A stretch of DNA of 64,000 bases, from NCBI GenBank assembly GCA_025331125.1, contig JAOALB010000098.1, positions 1-64,000 on the forward strand, read 5' to 3'. Shown here in pieces: positions 11,050 through 22,000 of the stretch (the stretch's first letter is position 1; every line of letters begins with the position of its first letter). A model generated the notes under the pieces. It did no database searches. It saw only the letters and a list, made by a program, of their open reading frames with translations, and was not told the origin of the DNA. The DNA is from Mycogone perniciosa. Its lineage: Eukaryota > Ascomycota > Sordariomycetes > Hypocreales > Hypocreaceae. A program made the translations under genes and the position numbers.

Positions 11050-12333
11050 ATGGCACCACCGACATACGCAAAATTCTCACAAGGTGGAGCAGTCGGGCTA
11101 ACCTTTGGTCTAGAGCTGGAGTTTCTGGCAGACGGAGAAGGACAAAAGGTCAACGTATATTCAAGCGACCGCAAGCGGAGAGAGTTGGCCGACCATCTCA
11201 TAACACTCGCACCAAATCTTCCCATCGCTGTCAAATGCTTTCATGAGCCTAACGAGAGATGTTGCATCTGCCAGGATGCTGACCCTAGCTTGCGCTTTTC
11301 CCTTCTACGAGTCTTCAATCCAGCTAACCCAATCAGCAACCCTGGTGCAAATTCTGATTACCTATACTTTTTGATTAAGCTCGAGTACCTGGACGGTCCC
11401 TGGGACAAGGCTGGAAATCCCCTTTGCCAAGGGCTTGAGCTTACTTCACCTGTTCTTGATATTGATGAAATTGAGGCAGGACTCCCCAAAACCTCACAAG
11501 TGATCTCGGCCCTTCGCAATATGCCAATGAAGCTGACGGCAAACACCGGCTGTGGTTTACATATCCATGTCGGTGTCAAGAACGGGTTGACCTTGGAACT
11601 CGTGAAGAAGGTGATAACACTGACGATGTTATTTGAACTGTCATTGCTAAACATGCTGGTGTCCCCTCAACGCACCAAGAATTTCTACAACGCACCCATT
11701 AGCAAACTTTCAAATTTTGCTAGGAGAGATACAAATGAAAAGCTACTGAAACACGCTCTTTCGTCAGCTTGCCCAGATTTTAAGAGGCATTTCCCAACTC
11801 CATCGGTACTCAAAGCCGCACCTTGGAATGATAACGACCCCCGAGGATGGATGGAAACACTGAAGCTATTTTGGCAGTCAAGGGACTTTTACCGACTCAT
11901 GCACGGAATAGCAAGAGAATCGGATCTAAAGGCCAGCCTCTTTGTGTGCCTTCGAGACAAGGATCAGATACCAGATGAAAGATTTGAACCCAAAGAGGGA
12001 GATGGGAACCCTTCAACCGTGGAGTTCAGGTACCCTCAAATGAGCTTCGACATTGACATCGTTAGGAACTGGGCCGAAATTGCATGCAAGATCGTGGAGA
12101 TTGCTACTTACGATGCGGAAACCTTCAAGACACACGTTGAGAAGATCATCGCTATCCTGAATCAAAATGCAGAGAACAGTACGAGGGCAATTGAGCCGCT
12201 TCTAACGGCCCTTGGATTGGAGCATCAGATTCCTCAGTGGAAAGAGCAGCTTGAGCGTTATGCCAAAGGTGAAGAAATCTCTTTTCTTGGGAAGGATGGA
12301 TATGTGCTTCCTGAAGGTCAAGAGGCGAGATGA
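11050..12333 (+). CDS. Putative amidoligase-like protein (Amidoligase_2 family)
   Basis: A single exon of 427 residues starting at ATCATGGCACC; the frame is open upstream but without another plausible ATG. The N-terminus carries TFGLELEFLAD, and the middle has NTGCGLHIHVG, the paired Glu-rich and HIHVG motifs of the fungal amidoligase group within the ATP-grasp/glutamine-synthetase-like COOH-NH2 ligase superfamily. Later, STVEFRYPQMSFD matches the third conserved block (ExR) of these proteins. It has no signal peptide and is probably cytosolic. The substrate is unknown; the family is predicted to form amide bonds on proteins or small amines. In fungi these genes usually lie in accessory regions, as here. 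The superfamily call is fairly secure, the biochemical role is not. Confidence 0.75.
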   Translation: MAPPTYAKFSQGGAVGLTFGLELEFLADGEGQKVNVYSSDRKRRELADHLITLAPNLPIAVKCFHEPNERCCICQDADPSLRFSLLRVFNPANPISNPGANSDYLYFLIKLEYLDGPWDKAGNPLCQGLELTSPVLDIDEIEAGLPKTSQVISALRNMPMKLTANTGCGLHIHVGVKNGLTLELVKKVITLTMLFELSLLNMLVSPQRTKNFYNAPISKLSNFARRDTNEKLLKHALSSACPDFKRHFPTPSVLKAAPWNDNDPRGWMETLKLFWQSRDFYRLMHGIARESDLKASLFVCLRDKDQIPDERFEPKEGDGNPSTVEFRYPQMSFDIDIVRNWAEIACKIVEIATYDAETFKTHVEKIIAILNQNAENSTRAIEPLLTALGLEHQIPQWKEQLERYAKGEEISFLGKDGYVLPEGQEAR

Positions 12334-13045
12334 AAGGCTACAAGGATGATGGTAATACATGATCGCCATTATTTTAGGCCACGAGGAGAGTATGGGGGAT
12401 ATCGAAGATGGTGAGCTAGCTAGATGCGAATACAGTGTTTGTCTTGTCATGACTAGCTGTTACCATGCCATTGTGATTCCCCTCCATCTGTTCCCAAGTT
12501 CTTAGCGGTAGGTATTGCGAGAGAAATAATGAAAGATATTTTTTGACCTAACTCAGACTTTCTTTATTTGACACCATGCATGTAACTTCACCAGTGATTT
12601 CCACCATACTACGGAGTACTAGTTCTAGTACTAGTATTAGTAATGGTTCTCCGGGATAAAAACTAACCAAGCCGGCGGCCCGGCCCGATGACCCACTTTA
12701 CTCCAAACATCAGTCCCGCTTTTACCCTCAGCACTACGGAGCACTGGTTATCAAATTGGATCTGTGTCAGACTGTCTGGTATGGCCACAGCATATCTTTG
12801 ATACTGGAGAGGACGAAGTAATGGTTATTTGAGAAATATGGTTTTACTTTTTAGCACCAGGTGAATCGAAACAGAAATAGAAGGACATGCTAGGTGTCTA
12901 CGGTTTCTGTTGGCAAGTTCACAAGCATTCTAGACACTCAATTCGCAACCCAACCCAGTTATATTATAGCACTAATTGGCTAGAAGAACGCATCCATTTT
13001 CATGTCTCGAAACATGTGGCAAATTGTATATCCAACGCAGTTTGC
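12334..13045. other. Intergenic spacer
   Basis: AT-rich, no gene seen. It contains a TACGGAGTA copy (12610-12618) followed by a small ACTAGT/CTAGTA-rich stretch. Confidence 0.5.
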
Positions 13046-13342
13046 CTACTGGCTAGCTTGGGCAACGCACTGCTGCTTGCATGGTGCGCAAAGTGGCTCC
13101 AGGATGTAGAAGACAGGGATCCGCTCCTTGGACAAGCTGTTGGGGCAATCGTGTGAGCCCACAGCCCGCTCGCCATGTTTCTTCTTCCAGTCATCGCAGG
13201 CAATGCATTCTTGCATGAACTTGGGCTTGTTGATATGCCGCTTGATGCCATCGTTGGCAGTCACCAGGCCCAGATGGCGTTGGCAACACTTGTCTTGGTT
13301 GTAGCACTGGCAAACCCGCTGGCGGTAGAGGAAACGACACAT
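13046..13342 (-). CDS. Small Cys-rich intracellular-type protein, 98 aa (paralog A)
   Basis: Starts at a real ATG and reads MCRFLYRQRVCQC, then HLG, GIKRH and several spaced cysteines (ECIACDDW, SHDCPNSL, CAPCKQQC). There is no signal peptide: the protein starts directly with Met-Cys. Proteins beginning MCxF/Y with a CxC pair about ten residues on are a recurring, unnamed class in Eurotiomycetes as far as I recall. Cysteine pairs suggest metal binding. It shares its N-terminal pattern and GIKRH block with the next small gene about 550 bases away on the same strand, which supports both as real. Confidence 0.6.
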   Translation of the reverse strand: MCRFLYRQRVCQCYNQDKCCQRHLGLVTANDGIKRHINKPKFMQECIACDDWKKKHGERAVGSHDCPNSLSKERIPVFYILEPLCAPCKQQCVAQASQ

Positions 13343-13897
13343 CGTGGTGACTTGGTTGTTGAAGAAATGAAGGGAGAATAAGGAGAGATTTATTGGCAGG
13401 AATCTTGATGGTTACAGTTTTGGAGGTGGTGAAGACTGTGAGAGCGATGGGGAGAGTAGAGCTTCTATTTGGGCGATCAAGGGTTTCTTATACAGAAGTG
13501 GCGAGTGTGATGAGATTTTGGTGGTTGTTCAATGATTCACTCTCCTGTAGGTTTCCTGAGTCATGCCAAGTTTGACATGTACACACCGGGGTTCAGGCTT
13601 TCACCTTTCAAGGTGATCAAGAGCCCGTTATTGGTATTAAGTCTCAATGGATAGGTGTTTGGGAAATAATTGGGGAAGCAGTCCTATCAAGGACTAGTGA
13701 CCGAGTCTGTCTATAATCTATGATTCAAATCCACAAGATTCCCCATTTTTAATACTCGGTTCATCGCTCACAGGTATCATAACCAATCTCTTAAATAACT
13801 AGAACTGAATGACAACCTCTAGGAACTCATGATGGATATCTACCAGAACCTGCTTTGCTCACTGCATTCCTCAGGCCAAGTTAGGATCACAACACTC
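13343..13897. other. Spacer between the two Cys-rich paralogs
   Basis: No gene is seen; presumably the promoter of paralog A and the 3' end of paralog B. Confidence 0.5.
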
Positions 13898-14161
13898 TTA
13901 GCATACGTGACATAAAAATCCATCCATCTCACAAACCACTGCGCACACTGAGCGATGAAGCGAATTAAGACATTCTTGAGAAGCAATGGCATTAAACCCA
14001 TATAGGTTCCGGCGATAATCACAGAGATAACCTTTGGTGACGATTCCTGATGAGAAGTGTCGTTTGATCCCCTCAACGAACTCCTGGCCGAGATGGCCTT
14101 GACGGCAGTCCTCCTCGTCGGTGCACGGACAAACACGTGCTGAATATTCAAATATGCACAT
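13898..14161 (-). CDS. Small Cys-rich intracellular-type protein, 87 aa (paralog B)
   Basis: Begins MCIFEYSARVCPC and continues with DCRQGHLG and GIKRH. It aligns without large gaps to paralog A (MC-F-Y--RVC-C, D-C, HLG, GIKRH, C-D, then C-NSL). It ends in CHVC. No signal peptide. Function is unknown; paired cysteines could bind zinc or another metal. Both copies are on the minus strand, consistent with tandem duplication. A splice near the 3' end cannot be excluded. Confidence 0.58.
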   Translation of the reverse strand: MCIFEYSARVCPCTDEEDCRQGHLGQEFVEGIKRHFSSGIVTKGYLCDYRRNLYGFNAIASQECLNSLHRSVCAVVCEMDGFLCHVC

Positions 14162-14907
14162 TGTGGAGGCGTTTTATTATGGGTTAACACAGATGTGATT
14201 AATGAGGAGTAGGAGACTATAGCCGTGACGATACCCCTGGCATGCCAACGCTCAACGAAAAATTCATGGAGAGTGCAGTTACACCACTAGCCACAATCCG
14301 AAGCACAGCTGCTGTCTATGCACTTGGGTGGTGAAGCTTTACAAGAGGACTTCCTATTCGACTTACCTGTCGTCTGTCACAGACCCAAGTGGAGAATCGA
14401 GGATATGAGAAACCACCCAATGAAAACGAGACAAGGCAACTTGCAGCCGAGGACTTAGGTTTCCTGTTTCCACCGCGTTTTCCCTACGAATCTAATTGCC
14501 ATAGGTACAAACTCGAAAGCTGACATTGGCCGCTTGGGTTACATTACTCCTTATCCACCCTTATCGTTTCTCTCATTTTGACCACTGCTGTCCACACTCC
14601 CAATCGTAAGTCTCCCGTGAATCTTCTGCCCCGAAAGAAAAGAAGAAAGAAAGGCAAAAATCACAGGTCAGCTAGCATTGTGATAGTAATAGTGCTACGA
14701 GGAGACATGGATTACCCCCCACTTCCTAGAGTACTACCGAGTTGGGGGCGGCAAAGAATATCACTGATAAGGCAGGCGTAACTGCAAGAGATTAAGAAGA
14801 GGTGAATTGAACGATATATCTGAGGTAGCGAGAAGTGCTGGCTATTATATCTTATCTTGTAGGTCTGAGTTAGTCCAACACAACACCTTCCTCGCAACCA
14901 CATTACC
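14162..14907. other. Intergenic spacer
   Basis: No gene is seen. The stretch at 14640-14665 is A/G-rich. Confidence 0.5.
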
Positions 14908-16185
14908 TCAATGGGGAAGAGGAGCACCAGATAGATGGAATTCACCGCTAGCCAGATTGTCGCCTTGGCTGAGAACAGTTCCATCGGGAAGAGAAACCTT
15001 GACCCGAATACGCTTGCAAAACATGACCGTAACGTAGTGCGCAGGGACAGTAAACTCCTCCTTTTTGGCGTAGTTGGTGAACTCTGAATAGGAAGTAGAT
15101 GTCGAGTATGTGAACTGGTAGTTGAGACTGACCGAAAAGTCCGCAAGCCCAATACCAGACGAGGCCGTGACCGAAACGCCAACACTGTGCTCCATGGACT
15201 CCGTCTTCTCCTTAGAGAAACCATATTGAATCTCATCGCTGCGAGTAACGCCTCCTTCTGATCCGTTCTCCCAAACACCCTCAACGTACCACGCAACAGA
15301 TCTACTGATTTTGGCAAAAGGATTACGCATGTTGTTAAGAATTTTCTGGTCCGTGGGCTGAAAGTAGGCAGTCAAGGGCAGTAAAACTTCCGCTTGTGCT
15401 AGCTCGTTGTATAAATCCCCTCTGCTTGGAATTGTCTTTGCTGTGACTTGGGGCACCCTGGTTGTGAATTGCTTGTAATTTCTTGGGACTTTGATTGACA
15501 GAGTCCAAGCGGGAACGTTAGGGCGACCAGCGACGTTCACAGCCCGGAATGTGCCAGTATACAGAGGAAGGTCCTCCGCACCATCGACACCCGTGGGACT
15601 GGGAATAACTTCCCAGAGGAAAGCGTCCTGGCTGGCTCCTGATCCGCCATCATCCCAAACGGTGGAGGCCTGGTATGTGCCCTGCCTGGCAAGATCTTGT
15701 CGCAAACACCAGATAGGAGCAGTGGGTTGATTATAGCCGCTTACGCCGACGTCACCTAGTGACACATAGCCGCTAGCACAGCTCGGCCTCCAGATACTGC
15801 CGTCACGCTTGGACCCAGATTTTCTATCGGTCCAGATAGTGGTCCAGCCCGTAGGTTCTTTGAGAGCAGGCTTCGATGGGTCCTTCGGTGGCTGGCCTGG
15901 GTTCAATGCAGCAATCAGCGTGGCCCGCTTGCCGTTGACGGGATCCCCGTGGGAGGGGACAGCGATGCTGCCGAAGGCGCGAAAGCCTCCGTCCTGATTT
16001 GGGTGCCAAAGACCAACATCACGTCTGGCCCCCGAACCAGTGTCATCCCAGAGCGAGCCATATCCGGTGGTGATAGCAAGTCTGAGCTCTCCGTAGTCTT
16101 GATAGGCAGCAGGTGCCCTCTGGATGAGGGATGCCTCGGCGGCGGTAAATAGCGAAACGGAGAGGAAGAAGTTGTTAGGTTTCAT
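14908..16185 (-). CDS. Secreted Vps62-like protein with aerolysin-like C-terminal region
   Basis: A single exon of 425 residues. A signal peptide (MKPNNFFLSVSLFTAAEAS) precedes a region with three similar segments ending in SLWDDTGSGARRD, TIWTDRKSGSKRD and TVWDDGGSGASQD, each followed by a W-rich strand. This repeat pattern fits the Vps62/DUF946 beta-prism type domain. From about residue 300 the sequence changes to amphipathic, Ser/Thr-rich strands (FSVSLNYQFTYSTSTSYSEF, then FTVPAHYVTVMFCKRIRVKV), resembling the elongated pore-forming region of aerolysin-like proteins. A secreted lectin-like or membrane-active protein is therefore likely. I cannot show pore activity from sequence, and the name Vps62 says little about its job. 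The gene is intact. Confidence 0.7.
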   Translation of the reverse strand: MKPNNFFLSVSLFTAAEASLIQRAPAAYQDYGELRLAITTGYGSLWDDTGSGARRDVGLWHPNQDGGFRAFGSIAVPSHGDPVNGKRATLIAALNPGQPPKDPSKPALKEPTGWTTIWTDRKSGSKRDGSIWRPSCASGYVSLGDVGVSGYNQPTAPIWCLRQDLARQGTYQASTVWDDGGSGASQDAFLWEVIPSPTGVDGAEDLPLYTGTFRAVNVAGRPNVPAWTLSIKVPRNYKQFTTRVPQVTAKTIPSRGDLYNELAQAEVLLPLTAYFQPTDQKILNNMRNPFAKISRSVAWYVEGVWENGSEGGVTRSDEIQYGFSKEKTESMEHSVGVSVTASSGIGLADFSVSLNYQFTYSTSTSYSEFTNYAKKEEFTVPAHYVTVMFCKRIRVKVSLPDGTVLSQGDNLASGEFHLSGAPLPH

Positions 16186-16259
16186 GATGTGCTTGAGTGA
16201 TAGTGGATTAATGGTGGATTGATGAATGGATGGGCAAAAGGTAGGTTGTTGTCACGAGG

Positions 16260-16267
16260 TATATATA
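16260..16267 (-). promoter_or_regulatory. TATA-like box of the Vps62-like gene
   Basis: TATATATA lies about 75 bases upstream of the minus-strand ATG at 16185. Position fits; the motif is also common in AT-rich DNA. Confidence 0.4.
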
Positions 16268-17381
16268 GTTATAGACCCCTTCAAAACGAATCGTGTCACA
16301 TCTTGAAACCGAAGAGCAGTCCAATAAAACACCAAGCAAGTGAGACTTACCGAGACATCATATCTAAACCGACGCAACAGCTGAACTCGTCACGTAATAT
16401 CACTTAAGCTCCATTGGAGTTAATTTCTGCATAATCTTATATCTCAGCCTGGCATAAAGATAGGGGGCCGGGGCAATAGATCTTCTGCATTTACGGAGTA
16501 CATTATACTTATATTCTTTCTTTGTTATATGTCTACCATATATATATATCTTACTCCTCTCTGCCTCTATAACTGCGAATACCATCTTCATGCATATAAG
16601 CTGTATGATTGACCTTGAAATACGGAGTACAGGCAGGGAATCATAGAGCGATACCTCGGGGTGCCATAATCCAAAGGCAGATTACTATGGGACCATAATG
16701 GTGCCCGAAGATTCAGCTACAGTCTCAGTTCGGATCTTAAGGTATGTGTTTGGGAGCTCCTCAGGCAAATGAACAAGTCACCATTGAAGCGCAAATAGTC
16801 TCCATTAACTCACCGCTCGCTATCCCCGAACTGAGTGGCTGACTGGTGCGTCTGGCTTCGTTGGCAGACAACATATTTCAGGCCCTGGGAGTGCCGGCGA
16901 AGTCAAGGTTGTCATCTACAACGTTGCGTGCGACCTCGTCATTCTGGCACAGTTGCACCGATGTCAGAGGCGTAACATAGCCTCGACGCGAGAAATTTTG
17001 CGCTGGGTAGCTCCAGCATGTAAGAAGCATAAAAAGGCCGTTACCATTCACTTCAGGCTGTCTTTTTTGGTGTACTCGTACCTAATTGCCTGCTGGTAAT
17101 GACCCGAAACGAAAGTACGGAGTATTCAGCCTTGATGAACTGTTCTCACGTAGGCGGTGGGCACCCCGAGACTCGCAAGATTACTCGTATGGTTCAGAAT
17201 GGCTCTGCGGCCGACGAGAGGAGAAATGGGTCATTCCATGTGACGAAATGAACAGTCTATAACGTTTCTTTCTTCAGCTCTATCAGGCGAGCTGCTTGAA
17301 ATTCAAGCCATACCAGAAGCAAATATAAGACAAAGAGTGGACAAGAGACAAGAGACAACAAGTTAGCAGGATGTGTCGGAC

Positions 17382-17515
17382 CTCGAAAGCCAAACCGACC
17401 CAGTTCCCCTCTTTCGAAAAAATAAAATAGCGGGGGAACTCTTCTATATAAAGACTAGTGTGTTTTCTTTCTTTTTTCCAAAGGGTTCAGCTGAGGGGTC
17501 GGTTTGGATTTCGAG
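17382..17515. repeat. MITE-like foldback with 20-nt inverted ends
   Basis: CTCGAAAGCCAAACCGACCC at 17382-17401 is matched in inverted orientation at 17496-17515 with 19 of 20 identities. Inside lies a second small inverted pair (GTTCCCC and GGGGAAC). The total is 134 bases with no coding capacity. It could be a miniature inverted-repeat element or a structured transcript; no clear target-site duplication was found. Confidence 0.55.
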
Positions 17516-18878
17516 ATGTGGTTATGGGGGCTCCTCCTCCTCACTCTTGCCTAGGCGGCACGGGATCCCTCCTGAAACACAAACCTTGTATTGGTTCTTG
17601 GGTCTATGTATTTATTTCCTACAGATATATTCGCTATAGCTGTACGGAGTATATCTATATATATATATTTATACTCGTGCACCTGGCGCAGATGTACAAT
17701 AGGATCAAAGCGACGATGCTCTATGTATAAGCCGATACATATACAGAACTTAAAATCGCCGCTCTAGGATTAGTTAAGAAAACAGCGGGGCTTCGGGTAA
17801 TTTTGGGTATCTATGACTAATACTCCGTATATGGATAGTAATATGATATTATCCTGCAGAAAAGTGGAGTTGCTTCAAGACATCCAGTCCTTTGAATGCC
17901 ATTCCCCTCTCTGCACTCCATATAGTAATAGCCAATTAGTCCCCGACACGTCATTTGAACTTATCCTGCTCTTAGACTCCAAGCCCTGGGATTGGCCAGA
18001 GGCTCATATATCGGAGTGGTAGTATACAGAAGGAGGGGTTAAAAATGATTTAAAAAATACGGAAAACTGTCACGTAAGGTATATAACTTCATTCGAGCTA
18101 GTACTGCATAACACAGTAGGTCTACACTTTCGCCGTAGTAAATTTGGCAAAAACAGAGTTTACTTTAATTAGATACTATTGGTATACCGTGGAATTACTC
18201 TATACAAGCTGCAAGCTCAAAGTATACTCCGTACTGGTCTCTTCAATAACGTTCTGTCGTGTAACACGACGTAGTCAGTCTGAATGCATCACGAAAATAG
18301 GGCATGCTTGGCACCTGCATTTCCACCCTATTACACCATGATGTGTGTGTCTGTTGGCCTGCTTTTTCATCGTAATTGGTTTCTTTCCCCGCCATTTTAT
18401 CATAGAACCGAAACGACACGCGTTCTATCCCACATATCAGACAATAACGAGCTCTTTTGCATAACCTCTTCGTCATTATTCCGACAGCAAGACCGACGTC
18501 ATCCGACAGGTTCAGTATTCTCAAAATCCACCCTGGTTGAAATACAGCACCTGTCGAATAGCAACGGTAGAAAATGTGGGGAAATTACGAAGAAGCTGAA
18601 GCCAGTTTTATGCAAGAAGGGGAGCCATGTTGAGCGGACTCACGCAGCACAAAATAGTCCATGCAGACTCCAATGATGATGAAGGAGAGGGGTAATTTAC
18701 GTACCATGTGATGTGTTCAGACTGACTGCGTAACCGAGTTACGCGACACCACTATTTACTCGTATATATTTAAGCATACCACTCGCCATCTTGCTTCCAT
18801 GTGTCTCTCATCTTCTCCTATACACAGACAACAGAGAACATAACTCTTTCTACCTTGATCACCTTGGTTTCCAGCAAA

Positions 18879-19768
18879 ATGTCTACCACCTATACGATCT
18901 CCGTCGAAAATGATCGTGGTGCGAATACCAACTATGCCGTCTTCATGGAACCCCCTGAGTTCTCTGGGGGTCAGCATCCTTGGATGAATGTCTGGTACAC
19001 GTCATTCGTCCCCTATCATGGAAACTTTGAAATCCGGACTGGAGTGGACTTTTATGCTTGTAAGCAATAACCTTACCTGGTTGAGATTGCTGGTTTAAAC
19101 CGGTATATTCCTATTGAAGCTAATATCTTTTTTCTAGGGGTTGGAGTTGTGCCTACGAGACCTGCACCGGGTGTTGTAGTCAACAGTGGCATGAGCCAGT
19201 TGGCTCGTCTGGGTGGATCTGATCCTGGAAGTAAGTGTTAATTGTCTGAATTATACTGGCCATTTAGCTACCTGAAAGGAATACCCAATCCTAATGATAC
19301 TTTCTAAACAGGCACTTTTGACATGCAGGTTATTCAAAGCTTCCCTACAATTCAGGAAATCAACTCGACTTCGATTCCCAGGTCATTTGAAATCAAGACT
19401 GGCACTGATTTTACTGTTCCCAATGACACGTACCTCATTGGGCTCGCAAAGGTCAATAATCGGGGGCAGGTTGCCCCAGTCGCATCGGTATGTTTGTCTA
19501 TCCGGTTAAAGTTAGTTGATCAATAACTGATTTCGACTACTAGATGGCCCCAATAAACAATATGAATGTCCAGATTACCCCAAAGATGAAATTCTTTGTC
19601 GCCGAAAGTCAACAGGTAGCAGGTGAAATTGTTGACTATAGTGCTGTTTCCAGAGAGGGTGCTACTATTGACTTTAGTAGTGGCCAAGGACTGGGCAAGT
19701 TCTATGCCCGTGTGGTTCAAGGCGCTGATGGAAGGTTTACTGTCACATATTATGACAACTTCGACTGA
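18879..19768 (+). CDS. Hypothetical four-exon protein, 224 aa
   Basis: Exons 18879-19059, 19138-19230, 19312-19487 and 19544-19768 join in frame with canonical introns of 78, 81 and 56 nt. I do not recognise the family. The product is rich in predicted beta strands and has no signal peptide. It contains two similar segments: FEIRTGVDFYAWVGVVPTRP near residues 48-67 and FEIKTGTDFTV...IGLAKV further on, suggesting an internal duplication of a beta unit. It ends VTYYDNFD. The ATG follows a CAAA context after a CT-rich leader, and all three splice junctions preserve strand-like coding. It may be a lectin-like or other all-beta protein, but that is a guess. Confidence 0.65.
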
Positions 19769-22000
19769 GAATGGGGTAAAGCCAAGAAGCTGCATCAGTA
19801 GCTAGTTTGAGATTCACTTTCAGAATTCTCTCTTCCCTCCACCCGATGCTGAACTAGAAGTATTCGTGGTTCGTATATACAATGGTGCTTGAAAAAGCTA
19901 GCTTTATATGATGACTGTAGATCAATACCTTGCCTATATCTTGCAGTGGCTAATTTTCTTGATTTAAGAGTCTAATAACTTCCCGAGGTTTCCTAATCCT
20001 CAAGCAGCGGCAGGGATTCCGCCACGGCCACATCATCATCGCCCTACCCTCATTCTACTGGTTTTGGGCCGCGTAATGCGTCGTAAATCAGTGCAAATTC
20101 GTTGTCGGCTGTTTGAAACATAATCCAGTCCCCTTACAAATCATGACGCATATATCGATTGATGACCAAAGGGTCACAGTAGCTAGTTCTAAAAATACCA
20201 GTGAAAATTAGGACTGTGGTTAGAGTTAAGTTATTAGTGTTGGTGTGAGGTTTGGGGAACTAGATCCTTACTCAGACGCTACTTATGTTAAAGCGGTACC
20301 AGCTCAGGGTTCTGAATGAGGGAGGAAATTCTTAATGTTGACATTCGGATGATATATTAATCTGTTTTATTATAGTTCAAGAAAAAAACATGATATGAAA
20401 GTTTACCGATCTAATTGGCTGCTTGCTGATACTTTACGTTAATATCGTGCTTAATTTAATTGAAGTTTATGACCATTGGAGCAAGGCGAATGCGCCAATA
20501 ATGCTAGACTGTTGGGATAAATTACAATGCTAAGGATGGTGATCTTACGGAGAGTTAAATGCAAACAACATGGTCTTGCAGATGAAGTTTACAACATCTC
20601 TCGCCATACTGTGTGGGTTATATCTGGAATAAAAGAAACTTAATCCTACAATAATCGAGTTCGTGATAAGGGATCATTTCTAGACCCAAAGCGAACACCA
20701 TCTGCCATCTGTCCGGGGGAGTCCGGCAGCCATCCGAGCATGTTTTCGCATCGGCCAAATACGAGCCGTCTAGTTACCCATACCCGAATGTCAAAGATAT
20801 GATCATGATACGACTTACTAAATTCCTTGCCCATGAAAGCGAAAGTGAGAGCACAATCTTTCACTTTGGTTGCTTTAGCAATCAATAACTGAGCTTTCAA
20901 ACTCTCTACAGATTCCGCTACAACAGCGAATCGGTAAGGTTAATAGTAAGTGCGTTGTCCGAATGTGAAACTGAGGTCCTTTGCGAAATCGTTTACGCAG
21001 GTACCTTGTCTAAGTACTCCACGAAAGAAGACGGGTAAGATATAAGGCTGATTTTAGTCCTTGCAGAGAGTACAAAGAGTTTCTTCACGGCATCTTTACT
21101 GTGTTTGGCGGTGCCGTTGGTGATCACCTTTGCACGGACAGAGCCAAGTGTGTTTAACAGTGTCATCGGTACGCCCATTCCCGTTGGTGATGCTCTTCTT
21201 GGATGGCCAATGGTTGACTGGGGCTTCATCAATAAGGACGGCTGCAATGCTCCCTCCAAATCCTTCAATTTTTTGAGTCAATAATTGTTAATATCCTCAT
21301 CATCATCCGTTTCATATCCAGCGCGCATACTCAACAGAATTTGTCACATGCACGCCCTCTTCTCAGCACGTTATACCATGTAAACTTCCATTTGCCATTA
21401 CTAGAACTGTTCCGAGGAACAAGAACACACACCCTCAATTATTGGCAAGGCGCAACCACGCTAGACCATCATAATTGCCTTGAGTCCTTGACAATACCAA
21501 GCATGCCGCTACCCCAGAGTAGTTTCGGCACCGTCCAGAGCATGCATGCGGGTAGAGAGAATGAGACCAAAAACAACCATTTCACTCCCAACATAGACGA
21601 AGAAGCCAAAGCCTACGCTGCTTTAATGAATGATAGCACATGAGAAAGGAACACTCTGGAGCCAATCTGACTCAAGCCCATCTTCCGGGCCCCCGGCTCG
21701 TCGGACCCCCGGACCCACTGCTAATTGCCGTTGATGGCGGAGACATCTCGTCCGGAACGTAGATAAGACTAAAGTCAGCCTGAACTCTGTCAAACCCCTG
21801 GGAGTGTTGTTGTGGGCTCGTCAACAGTGAGCTGCCATCGTTATCAAGGAGACGGGGAGGTTCCATTTTCCCAATCCATGTGAGACCATCTCTTGGAGAC
21901 GAGGAGACGAGATGAAGCCGTCCAAAACAAGCCTTTTAGGACCCAGACCGATGATATTTTCTTGGTATCGTTGCCTCTAATCCACTCTCTGATCCACCCT
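19769..22000. other. Intergenic region
   Basis: No credible gene. The stretch 20050-20640 is distinctly AT-rich. Short frames at 20646-20900 and 20993-21268 (minus) show no family motif. The last 130 bases are the 3' flank of the aminotransferase gene. Confidence 0.5.

Larger units (their letters stand above)
16186..18878. other. Long AT-rich intergenic region with repeat motifs
   Basis: About 2.7 kb without a convincing gene. It holds six copies of TACGGAGTA/TACTCCGTA (16492, 16621, 17116, 17643, 17821, 18225), several TA-rich tracts and the foldback at 17382-17515. Open frames here are short and lack recognisable motifs. Confidence 0.55.

Noticed and set aside
14712..15317. 201-codon minus-strand frame
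   Set aside because: Overlaps the Vps62-like gene in another frame; the longer frame has signal peptide and domain-like repeats.
20646..21268. Two short minus-strand frames
   Set aside because: No motifs, no conserved composition, AT-rich neighbourhood.
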